The notes beneath the pieces are model-generated. The model saw nothing but the letters and a program-made list of their open reading frames with translations. It ran no database searches and was not told the DNA's origin. DNA of 8,263 nt from JBEGQX01 sp041180805. GTDB taxonomy: Bacteria > Planctomycetota > Planctomycetia > Gemmatales > Gemmataceae. The DNA is taken from assembly GCA_041180805.1 (NCBI GenBank), contig JBEGQX010000350.1, positions 1-8,263 of the forward strand, read 5' to 3'. Positions 1 to 7,225 of this stretch are shown piece by piece; position 1 is the stretch's first letter; every line of letters begins with the position of its first letter. The translations under genes and the position numbers were made by a program.

Positions 1-462
1 CCCGGCAACAACAAGAAAAAAAATAAAAATGTTCACATTACCGTGCTGCAAATCTCCGTTAATGGGTCTTAGGGAAAGAATCACCGTCAAAACCTTGGCC
101 CAGAATGGAAACGGGGAGCCATCTTTTTCAACCAAGGCAAATATCCACTGAAAACAAAGTATGATCATGGCAACTTTTAGGTAGTACCAGATCAATGCCA
201 TCCAAAGCCCGGGAAGTTTCGCAAGCGGGAAAAGCAAAATTGCCATGATGGGAGGGTTGGGGTATTGGTATTTTTCGGAAAGGTCCTCGCCTTGCTCCAA
301 CCCCAGAATCTGGTTTTGCCAGCGTTGAATGGCAGATCGCCCCTCCATGACTTTCATGGCATACTTGATACTTAACCCAACAAAAAGAACGGTCAGCAAA
401 ACCAGAAACCATTGCTTTGGATTCAGTACCTTGCCAACAGCTTTTACTCTTTCAGCTTCCAT
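1..462 (-). CDS. GT87/DUF2029-type membrane glycosyltransferase, N-terminal part (cut by window edge)
   Basis: The reading frame runs leftward from an ATG at 462-460 through 154 codons without a stop and leaves the window at base 1, so the C-terminal part is missing. It is preceded by GTGAGGG at 473-467, a fair ribosome binding site four bases from the ATG; the ATG four bases further upstream (466) meets a stop after four codons. Hydrophobic segments lie at about residues 18-36, 70-82, 86-110 and 118-131, with another beginning near 145, which indicates a multi-pass inner-membrane protein. The loop with YPNPPI (67-72) and the motif RPINGDLQHGNVN (132-144) resemble the DUF2029/GT87 family of polyprenyl-phosphate-sugar-dependent GT-C glycosyltransferases, where a GN/GQ-V-N motif lies at the start of a transmembrane helix. 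The acceptor and sugar cannot be inferred. The family call rests on motif resemblance from memory. The gene is divergent from the haem-protein gene. Confidence 0.72.
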   Translation of the reverse strand, partial: MEAERVKAVGKVLNPKQWFLVLLTVLFVGLSIKYAMKVMEGRSAIQRWQNQILGLEQGEDLSEKYQYPNPPIMAILLFPLAKLPGLWMALIWYYLKVAMIILCFQWIFALVEKDGSPFPFWAKVLTVILSLRPINGDLQHGNVNIFIFFLVVAG

Positions 463-625
463 GCATCCCTCACTGACATAAACCCGACTTAAAATGATCC
501 ATAAGGGTAACTTTAAACCTTCAATAATGGCAACAACTTAATTCCCTGATTATCTTCTGATTCCACTTGTTGTTTTGTAAGATAAAACTTGTTCTTCATT
601 TGTTCAGTGTGCCAAGAGATCAATC
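463..625. other. Divergent intergenic region, probable two-way promoter region
   Basis: This 163-base A+T-rich gap separates two divergently transcribed genes and must supply promoters for both. No -35/-10 pair is convincing on either strand. On the plus strand TAAGAT (578-583) could be a -10 element, but only a poor -35 (TTCTGA) lies 17 bases upstream. ACTTGTT occurs twice, at 565-571 and 587-593, 22 bases apart. The gap contains no tRNA-like fold, terminator-like hairpin with a T run, or plausible small gene. Confidence 0.4.
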
Positions 626-3600
626 ATGCTTACCCCACAACTTCTACTGATTGTTTGCACAGGAATCACAGGATTTTTCCAAGGTTACGAGCCCCCTATT
701 TCAATGGCATCCGAGGAAGGAGAAAGGGCGATATCCAGATTTAAGGTCCCGGAAGGCTTTAAGTTAAACCTTTTTGCATCCGAACCCATGCTTGCAAATC
801 CAATCGCTTTCACCGTAGACAACAAAAACAGGGTTCATTTGGTGGAAGTATTTCGCCTGCACACTGGCGCCATAGACATTCGAAAGTACATGAAATGGCA
901 GGACGATGAACTGGCACTAAAAAATGTTGGGGAACGCGATGTACTTTTAAAAAAAATATTTGGTGACAAATACCCAGACCTTTCCAAAGACCATGACCGT
1001 ATACGCCTGCTGATTGACAACAACGGAGATGGAAAAGCAGATGAAGCCAAAGTGTTTGCGGATGGCTTCAAAAATGCTGTGGATGGGCTCGCGGCCGGCA
1101 TTTTGGTCAGGGGTAACAAAACCTACCTCACCTGCATTCCCGATCTCTGGCTTTTGGAGGACACTAAAAATCAGGGAAAGGCAGATAAAAAAACGTCTTT
1201 GCATCATGGATTTGGGGTCCATATTGCCTTTATTGGACATGATCTCCATGGTTTGATCCTCGGGCCTGATGGCAAAATATATTTCAGCGTAGGCGACCGT
1301 GGCACCGCCCTAGAAAAACCATCGCCAAATATCCAGCTTCCCCACATGGGGGCGGTATTCCGTTGCAATCCTGATGGCTCGGACTTGGAAGTTTTCCATA
1401 AAGGACTTCGCAATCCACAGGAACTTGCTTTTGATGCTTATGGCAACCTTTTTACGGTTGACAACAATTCTGATGCCGGAGACCAAGCAAGGGTAACTTA
1501 TCTTGTTCCTGGCGGTGACAGCGGCTGGCGCTGTGGTTATCAGTACATTGAAAAACCAAATCCCAGGGGACCTTGGAACAGCGAATTACTCTGGAAACCA
1601 AGGTTTGACGGGCAAAGTGCCTATATTATTCCTCCGCTAATGAATTTGTCATCAGGGCCCTCAGGTCTGACTTTTTATCCGGGAACGGGATTTGATAGCA
1701 CCTTTGACAACCATTTTTTTCTCTGCGATTTTCGTGGAGCTCCTGCGAACAGCGGTGTTTGGTCCTTCCGATTTTTACCGGATGGGGCAGGTTTCAAAGT
1801 GGACAATCCCAAGCAATTTCTTTGGTCAATCTTGGGAACGGATGTGGATTTTGGCACTGATGGCGCCATGTACATAAGTGATTGGGTGGATGGCTGGAAT
1901 CAGACTGGCAAAGGTCGTCTTTACCGCATGACCCACGAAAAAGGTCAAAAAGATCCGATCGTCAAGGAGGTTAAAAATCTGCTCGCACAAGATTGGGAAC
2001 AGGCTCCTAGCAAGCAGCTAATCCGGCTACTAGAGCACAAAGATGGAAGAGTTCGAAAAGAAGCTCATCTCGCCTTAGCAGCCAAGGGGCCTTCCGTAGC
2101 TCCGGAATTGATGGAAATTGCAAAAATGTCTAAAAACGAGCTAGCCAAAATACACGCTATTTGGGCCATGGGAATCATTGCCAGAAAAAGCCCTTCCCTT
2201 GGGAAGGAATTAATTTCACTTTTTCAGGTCAACAACGATGAAATCAAAGCCCAAGTCGCAAGGCAACTTGGTGAACTAAAGTGCGCTGATGCTAGAGGAA
2301 ATTTGGTTTTATTGCTAAAAAACAAAAATCCACGCCTACAGTTTTTTGCATCACTGGCTTTGGCAAATATGCCGGATATTTCAAACTTTCAACCTCTGGT
2401 GGATTGTCTCGATGAAAATGCTGATAAAGATGCTTTCTTAAGACATGGAATTGTGATGGCACTGGCCGCCATCACTGATACTAAGAGAATTGCCGATCTT
2501 AAAAGCCATTCGTCCTCACCCGTTCGGCTCGGAGCAGTGCTGGCTCTTAGAAATCAAAAAAGCCACTTAATCAAAGAATTTTTAGAGGACATTGACCCAA
2601 AGATTCATGATGAAGCCGCGAGAGCTATTGCAGACCTCCCCATGGAGGATCTTTACCCATCCCTGGGAAAATTTGTGGAAAACCCAAATGGCAAGTCATC
2701 TGCGTTTCTCCGAAGGGCCATGGCTGCATCCAGAACCAACCCTTCAAAACAAAATGCCGAATCATTGGCAAAACTTGCATCCAACAACGGCATTTCAATT
2801 GAAATCCGAAAAGAAGCCCTTGCACATCTTGATTCCTGGGCTAGCGAATTAAAGCGAGATATCATCACTGGACAATCAAGAACTACCAAGTCCGGTTCCA
2901 AAGAAGATTCTTCCAGCGCATTAAAGGTCTATACCGCAAAGCTTCTTGCAGACTCGAACATTTCCAAGGATACCATCAAGGTGGCTTCCAATTTGGGAAT
3001 TAAGGAAATTACTCCGGTACTTTTATCCAACATTTCCAACCATTCCATGGCTGCAGAACAAAGAAAAGACTCACTCAAAGCTCTTGAAATGCTCGGTTAT
3101 GAAAAACTTTTAGATATTTCCAGAAAATCTCTTGGCGATACTTCAGATATTGTCCGTGCCCAAGCTATCAAAATCCTCGGGAAAAATGATAAATCCTTCG
3201 TAATGGAAAAGTTCGAAAGTAATTTTGAAAATTGCTCCGCCAAGGAACAGCAATCGTGGGTTCAAGTTTTGGGAACCACAAACACTGACTTTTCCAGGCA
3301 AAAAATGGCCAGGCTTATGGAGCAAATCAAATCGGGAACCGCCAAGCAGCATTTAATCCTGGATATCATGCAAGCCAGCCAGAATCTTGGATTGAAAAAG
3401 GAATTTCCCTGGGCATCCATTAATCCTGAAAAGCCGGAAACTTACGCATTTGCCCTTGAAGGTGGGGATAACTTGGCCGGTAGAAATGTATTCTTTGAAA
3501 AAGCCTCGGTGTCCTGTCTGCGCTGTCATAAGATCCAAGGGCAGGGAGGTGATGTGGGACCCGATCTTACTGGAATAGCCTTAAAACAAAATAGAGCCTA

Positions 3601-3880
3601 TTTACTGGATGCAATCGTTCACCCTAACAAACATATAGCCAAGGGTTATGATTCATTCTTGGTCACACTAAACAATGGCAAAACCATTAGCGGAATACTT
3701 AAAGGGGAAACCCCCTCCGATCTGACCCTTATGACAGCGGAAGGGAAAATTATAAAAGTTTCAAAAAATGAAATAGATGAAAAAACTACTGGTAAATCAG
3801 CCATGCCCGCTGATATTTACAAGCAACTTTCCCCGCATGAACTTCGCGACTTGGTCGAATACCTCGCCAACCTGAAATAA
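626..3880 (+). CDS. PVC-type exported beta-propeller / HEAT-like / cytochrome c haem protein
   Basis: The 1084-residue protein has three parts. Residues 1-28 form a hydrophobic leader with a plausible signal peptidase site after SMA (26-28), although the usual basic residues before the core are absent. Residues about 33-436 resemble the PVC 'putative membrane-bound dehydrogenase' domain (TIGR02604-like), a six-bladed sorbosone-dehydrogenase-type propeller; visible marks are VPEGFKLNLFASEP, the calcium-loop-like DNNGDGKADE (131-140), GLRNPQELAFD (260-270) and YISDWVDG (416-423). Residues about 455-905 are helical HEAT-like repeats. Residues about 945-1084 form a PVC haem-binding domain (TIGR02603-like) with CLRCH (964-968), GPDLTG (978-983) and Met1060 in SAMP as probable distal haem ligand. 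It is presumably periplasmic or surface-exposed and passes electrons from an unknown substrate, perhaps a carbohydrate or alcohol. The stop codon at 578-580, with no start codon between it and ATG626, fixes the start. The ribosome site (AAGAGA) is weak. selB follows after 13 bases. Confidence 0.9.
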   Translation: MLTPQLLLIVCTGITGFFQGYEPPISMASEEGERAISRFKVPEGFKLNLFASEPMLANPIAFTVDNKNRVHLVEVFRLHTGAIDIRKYMKWQDDELALKNVGERDVLLKKIFGDKYPDLSKDHDRIRLLIDNNGDGKADEAKVFADGFKNAVDGLAAGILVRGNKTYLTCIPDLWLLEDTKNQGKADKKTSLHHGFGVHIAFIGHDLHGLILGPDGKIYFSVGDRGTALEKPSPNIQLPHMGAVFRCNPDGSDLEVFHKGLRNPQELAFDAYGNLFTVDNNSDAGDQARVTYLVPGGDSGWRCGYQYIEKPNPRGPWNSELLWKPRFDGQSAYIIPPLMNLSSGPSGLTFYPGTGFDSTFDNHFFLCDFRGAPANSGVWSFRFLPDGAGFKVDNPKQFLWSILGTDVDFGTDGAMYISDWVDGWNQTGKGRLYRMTHEKGQKDPIVKEVKNLLAQDWEQAPSKQLIRLLEHKDGRVRKEAHLALAAKGPSVAPELMEIAKMSKNELAKIHAIWAMGIIARKSPSLGKELISLFQVNNDEIKAQVARQLGELKCADARGNLVLLLKNKNPRLQFFASLALANMPDISNFQPLVDCLDENADKDAFLRHGIVMALAAITDTKRIADLKSHSSSPVRLGAVLALRNQKSHLIKEFLEDIDPKIHDEAARAIADLPMEDLYPSLGKFVENPNGKSSAFLRRAMAASRTNPSKQNAESLAKLASNNGISIEIRKEALAHLDSWASELKRDIITGQSRTTKSGSKEDSSSALKVYTAKLLADSNISKDTIKVASNLGIKEITPVLLSNISNHSMAAEQRKDSLKALEMLGYEKLLDISRKSLGDTSDIVRAQAIKILGKNDKSFVMEKFESNFENCSAKEQQSWVQVLGTTNTDFSRQKMARLMEQIKSGTAKQHLILDIMQASQNLGLKKEFPWASINPEKPETYAFALEGGDNLAGRNVFFEKASVSCLRCHKIQGQGGDVGPDLTGIALKQNRAYLLDAIVHPNKHIAKGYDSFLVTLNNGKTISGILKGETPSDLTLMTAEGKIIKVSKNEIDEKTTGKSAMPADIYKQLSPHELRDLVEYLANLK

Positions 3881-3893
3881 CGGAATCTTTTGA

Positions 3894-5837
3894 ATGGCAA
3901 TCAGGGATATTATCCTCGGTACTGCAGGCCACATTGACCATGGCAAAACCACTCTGGTCAAGGCATTGACCGGTATTGATTGTGACAGGCTGCCTGAAGA
4001 AAAAGCACGCGGAATTACCATTGATCTGGGTTTCGCAAACTTGGAACTGGATGGTTACAAAATTGGTATCGTCGATGTTCCAGGACACGAGCGTTTTGTA
4101 AAAAACATGCTCGCAGGCGCGACAGGGTTCGACCTTGCCATGCTAATTATCGCCGCAGATGATTCTGCAATGCCTCAAACCATGGAACACCTGGAAATAT
4201 TAAAACTTCTTAAAATACCCCAGGGTGTTATTGTTATAACCAAATGCGATTTGGTGGATCAAGAAACCCTCGATCTTGTGGATCTGGAAGCAAGGGAACT
4301 GGTAAAAGGTTCTTTTCTGGAAAATGCGCCCATTGTTCAAACTGTAGCCAGCAAAGGAATTGGGATTGATGCACTTAAAAATGCGCTGAAACAACAATGT
4401 GACAAAATCACCGCAAAAAGCTGCACAGGACAATTCCGAATGCCCATTGACCGTTCATTTGTGGTTCAAGGACATGGTGCGGTTGTTACCGGAACCGTTT
4501 ATTCCGGTGAAGTTTCGGAAGGGGATGAAATCGAACTTTTGCCTGAAAGAAAATTCGCAAGAGTTCGCTCTATTCAATCCCATGCAAAGAATGTTAAACG
4601 AGCTTTTCATGGGCAACGTTGCGCGATTAATCTTGCCGGAGTGGAACACGGAGAGTTGATTCGTGGCAAGGAACTGGCCACCAAGGACTTTTTGGTGCCT
4701 TCAAAAGTTATCACAGTCAGACTTCACGCCTCCGGTGAACTAAAAAAACACATCAAACATAGACTTCAAGTTCGGTTGCATGCCGGCACTTCGGAAGCCA
4801 TGGGAAGCATTTCCTTGCTTGAGAAAGATTTTCTTTCCAAATCTGATTCAGGACTGGCTCAATTGTTTCTGGAAACTCCAGTATGCGTGACATTCGACCA
4901 ACCTTTTGTCATTCGCAATAGTCAGGGAACCCTGACTATTGGAGGCGGCCATATCATTCAACCCATAGCCACCAAAATTCGCCGAAGGCATTCTCACTCC
5001 ATTGAGATGCTCAAAGTTCTTGAGAAAGGCCGCCCCGCGAAAAAAATCAAGGCAATTGGGTGGTTCATGGGTTTTCAGGGTATAGACTTGCAACGCCTTC
5101 CCTTATTAGCAAATCTAGCAGGGGATTTATTGCAAAATGCGCTTGGAGAGGCAATCCAAAATAATGATCTATCCTCAATATCTTCCTCCGGTAGTCGAGA
5201 AAAATATCTGGATCCCCAGCTTTTAAATGATGTTGAATCCAAAATAATTCACTGCTTGGAGACCCTTCATGCGGAAAATCCGATTTTATCGACCCATGAA
5301 ATTCAAAAAGTGACCGTACAACTTGAGTACGTAGGCGATGTAGCCTTAATTCAAGGTATTATCGAAGGAATGATGAAATCAGGGGTTTTAGTCGGGAACA
5401 CTAGAAGAATTGGTTTGTCGCGATTTAAGCCGAAACTTTCCAACAGCCAACGGAAGTTGATGGAAAAGATATGTGCAACATACCGGGATGCAAAATTAGC
5501 GCCACCAGATTTAAAGGATTTTGCCAAGTCAGCATCTGCACATGAGGATCAACTTCAAAGCCTATTTGAAATTTGCGTTCAAGAGGGAAAAATAGTCCAT
5601 CTGCAAGCAGGGTTATATTTGGATCATGAAATCGCACAAGCCATGCTTGAGAAAGTCAAAAGTGCCATGCAACCAGGCAACGGAATGACAGTGGCACAAA
5701 TACGCGATTTGCTGGCAACCTCACGAAAATACGCCGTGCCATACTGCGAATATCTGGACAAAATAGGCCTTACGAAAAGGGAAGGGGATTTACGGTTCCT
5801 AAATACCCCGCCTAGTGAAGAAGGATCAAAATTATGA
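3894..5837 (+). CDS. selB: Selenocysteine-specific translation elongation factor SelB
   Basis: SelB is the cytoplasmic GTPase that delivers Sec-tRNA(Sec) to the ribosome at UGA codons marked by a SECIS hairpin in the mRNA. In this 647-residue protein the EF-Tu-like GTPase domain (about 1-170) shows the P-loop GHIDHGKT (12-19), switch-I region GITIDLGF (40-47), DVPGH (61-65) and TKCD (116-119); TKxD in place of NKxD is normal for SelB. Domains II and III follow (about 180-360), ending in the TIGGGH turn. The C-terminal half (about 370-647) is the SelB winged-helix array, closing with the SECIS-binding type signature RKYAVPYCEYLDKIGLTKREGD (611-632). The length is slightly above the E. coli protein (614). 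The start directly precedes the first G-domain strand. Its ribosome site is poor (CGGAA), which fits translational coupling to the gene 13 bases upstream. The end overlaps selA as ATGA. A perfect 12-base inverted repeat lies inside the gene at 4916-4941. Confidence 0.97.
   Translation: MAIRDIILGTAGHIDHGKTTLVKALTGIDCDRLPEEKARGITIDLGFANLELDGYKIGIVDVPGHERFVKNMLAGATGFDLAMLIIAADDSAMPQTMEHLEILKLLKIPQGVIVITKCDLVDQETLDLVDLEARELVKGSFLENAPIVQTVASKGIGIDALKNALKQQCDKITAKSCTGQFRMPIDRSFVVQGHGAVVTGTVYSGEVSEGDEIELLPERKFARVRSIQSHAKNVKRAFHGQRCAINLAGVEHGELIRGKELATKDFLVPSKVITVRLHASGELKKHIKHRLQVRLHAGTSEAMGSISLLEKDFLSKSDSGLAQLFLETPVCVTFDQPFVIRNSQGTLTIGGGHIIQPIATKIRRRHSHSIEMLKVLEKGRPAKKIKAIGWFMGFQGIDLQRLPLLANLAGDLLQNALGEAIQNNDLSSISSSGSREKYLDPQLLNDVESKIIHCLETLHAENPILSTHEIQKVTVQLEYVGDVALIQGIIEGMMKSGVLVGNTRRIGLSRFKPKLSNSQRKLMEKICATYRDAKLAPPDLKDFAKSASAHEDQLQSLFEICVQEGKIVHLQAGLYLDHEIAQAMLEKVKSAMQPGNGMTVAQIRDLLATSRKYAVPYCEYLDKIGLTKREGDLRFLNTPPSEEGSKL
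4916..4941. repeat. Perfect 12-base inverted repeat / potential strong RNA hairpin inside selB
   Basis: The left arm CAATAGTCAGGG (4916-4927) and right arm CCCTGACTATTG (4930-4941) are exact reverse complements separated by AA. In RNA the innermost G-C pair would open, giving an 11-pair stem with a GAAC tetraloop. No T run follows, so it is not a classical terminator. It encodes the RNSQGTLTIG turn at the end of SelB domain III. Whether it acts at RNA or DNA level, or is a coincidence of codon choice, is unknown. Confidence 0.6.
5821..5825 (+). promoter_or_regulatory. Ribosome binding site of selA
   Basis: AAGGA lies eight bases before the selA ATG at 5834, inside the last codons of selB. 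It supports that start and independent initiation of selA in addition to coupling through the ATGA overlap. Confidence 0.6.
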
Positions 5838-7225
5838 ACCAAAAGCTTCTCCGCTTATTGCCCTCGGTACATGTTCTTTTGGAAACCCCGGCCTTAACAA
5901 AGCTAATACCCGAGGTAGGCCAAGAGATTGTGGTAGATTCCGTACGAAAATATCTTGATAACCTTCGTTGCAAGCTTATTCTTGAAAACGCAGAAAACAT
6001 TCCGATTGCTCCAAATCAAATGGCAGACCAGATCGCATTGGAAATCCAGCAAGTTGCCAAGCCTGTGTTTCGAAAGGTCATCAACGCAACAGGAATCGTT
6101 CTCCATACCAATCTGGGCAGATCACCCATGGCACCATCTGCCGCCAAAGCAGCGCATGATGCCGCCTGCGGATATTTAAACCTTGAAGTGGATATAGAAA
6201 CAGGGAAAAGATCCACCCGGCAGGATGCTGTGCGGAAATGGATTTGCAAATTATTGGAATGCGAATCAGGAACCGTGGTAAACAATTGCGCAGCAGCAAC
6301 TATTATTGTTCTTCGTGCGGTTGCCAAAGGAAAAGAAGTCATCGTTTCCCGGGGCCAGTTAATTGAAATAGGCGGAAGCTTCAGGCTTCCAGAAATCATG
6401 GAAGCCAGTGGTGCAATTCTGCGGGAGGTCGGCACCACGAATATCACCCATCTAAGAGATTATCAAAATGCCATCAACCAAAACACTGCCGCAATACTAA
6501 GAGTTCATCCAAGCAACTACCGGGTTCATGGATTTCACGACCAACCATCCCTGGCAGACCTTGTAAAACTTGCGAAAAATAATGGCCTGCCAATGATTGA
6601 TGATGTCGGCAGTGGCGCATTATTCCCGCTATCCATCCCCGGTTACACAGAAGAACCAAATCCAAAGACAAGTCTTCAAACTGGTGCAGACTTAACCTTG
6701 TTTAGTGGCGACAAGCTTTTAGGCGGGCCTCAATCTGGTATTATCGCCGGAACTTCAAAGTGGATTTCTAAAATCGAACAGGACCCCCTAATGCGCGCTT
6801 TCCGGGTAGACAAAATGACCCTGGCGGCTTTGGAAAACACGCTTTTATTACATCTCAATAAAGAAAAGGCCCAAGAATCCATCCCTACTTTGAGAATGCT
6901 ATCCACACCATTGGAAACACTCAAAGACCGGGCTGAATCATTTTTGCAAATGCTTTCCGAACAGGCCAAAAACTTATGTACCACCCGATTGGGAAAAGGC
7001 TTCGCCGGAGGTGGCACATTGCCTACTCAAGAAATGGACTCTTGGGTGGTCGAAGTTTTTGATCCATCCAAATCAACAGAAAAAATTGCCCACAACCTCA
7101 GGACGGGAACACCATCCGTTTTTGCAAGAATCGAAAACGAAAGAATTCTTTTGGACTTGAGGACCGTGCCAGAATGCGATTTGCCATTGCTGGCTTCAAG
7201 CCTTTCGAAAGCCGTGAATATTTAA
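5834..7225 (+). CDS. selA: L-seryl-tRNA(Sec) selenium transferase (selenocysteine synthase) SelA
   Basis: SelA is the cytoplasmic PLP enzyme that converts Ser-tRNA(Sec) to Sec-tRNA(Sec) using selenophosphate, normally as a homodecamer. The 463-residue length equals that of E. coli SelA. Visible signatures are ATGIVLHTNLGRSP (85-98), VEIGGSF-type loop IEIGGSF (177-183), VHPSNYRVHGF (224-234), DDVGSGAL (256-263), and the PLP-lysine motif SGDKLLGGPQSGI with Lys294 (E. coli Lys295), followed by RAFRVDKMTLAALE (321-334), which carries the basic residues thought to bind the selenium donor. Three positions differ from the family pattern as I remember it: NNC instead of NNN (150-152), RGQL instead of RGEL (173-176), and TTNITH instead of TTNRTH (201-206). 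The core catalytic residues are present, so I expect an active enzyme. The start overlaps the selB stop (ATGA), and the TAA stop overlaps the stop of the convergent NagB-like gene. The gene order selB-selA is the reverse of the E. coli selAB operon. Confidence 0.97.
   Translation: MNQKLLRLLPSVHVLLETPALTKLIPEVGQEIVVDSVRKYLDNLRCKLILENAENIPIAPNQMADQIALEIQQVAKPVFRKVINATGIVLHTNLGRSPMAPSAAKAAHDAACGYLNLEVDIETGKRSTRQDAVRKWICKLLECESGTVVNNCAAATIIVLRAVAKGKEVIVSRGQLIEIGGSFRLPEIMEASGAILREVGTTNITHLRDYQNAINQNTAAILRVHPSNYRVHGFHDQPSLADLVKLAKNNGLPMIDDVGSGALFPLSIPGYTEEPNPKTSLQTGADLTLFSGDKLLGGPQSGIIAGTSKWISKIEQDPLMRAFRVDKMTLAALENTLLLHLNKEKAQESIPTLRMLSTPLETLKDRAESFLQMLSEQAKNLCTTRLGKGFAGGGTLPTQEMDSWVVEVFDPSKSTEKIAHNLRTGTPSVFARIENERILLDLRTVPECDLPLLASSLSKAVNI

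Noticed and set aside
128..412. Minus-strand 94-codon frame in the left end
   Set aside because: It overlaps, in another frame, the 154-codon membrane protein that carries the DUF2029-type motif, so it is a shadow.
2192..2207. Seven-base inverted repeat CCTTCCC-TT-GGGAAGG in the HEAT-like region
   Set aside because: A repeat this short is expected by chance in a window of this length, and no T run or regulatory context accompanies it.
4239..4250. TKCD instead of NKxD in the SelB G4 motif as a possible defect
   Set aside because: TKxD is the normal form in SelB proteins, so it is not unusual.
6374..6390. Hairpin GGAAGC-TTCAG-GCTTCC in selA
   Set aside because: A six-pair stem inside a conserved coding motif (GGSFRLPE) is likely a by-product of codon choice.
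6016..6447. 143-codon minus-strand frame opposite selA
   Set aside because: It lies entirely antisense to conserved SelA coding sequence, and its translation shows no recognisable domain.
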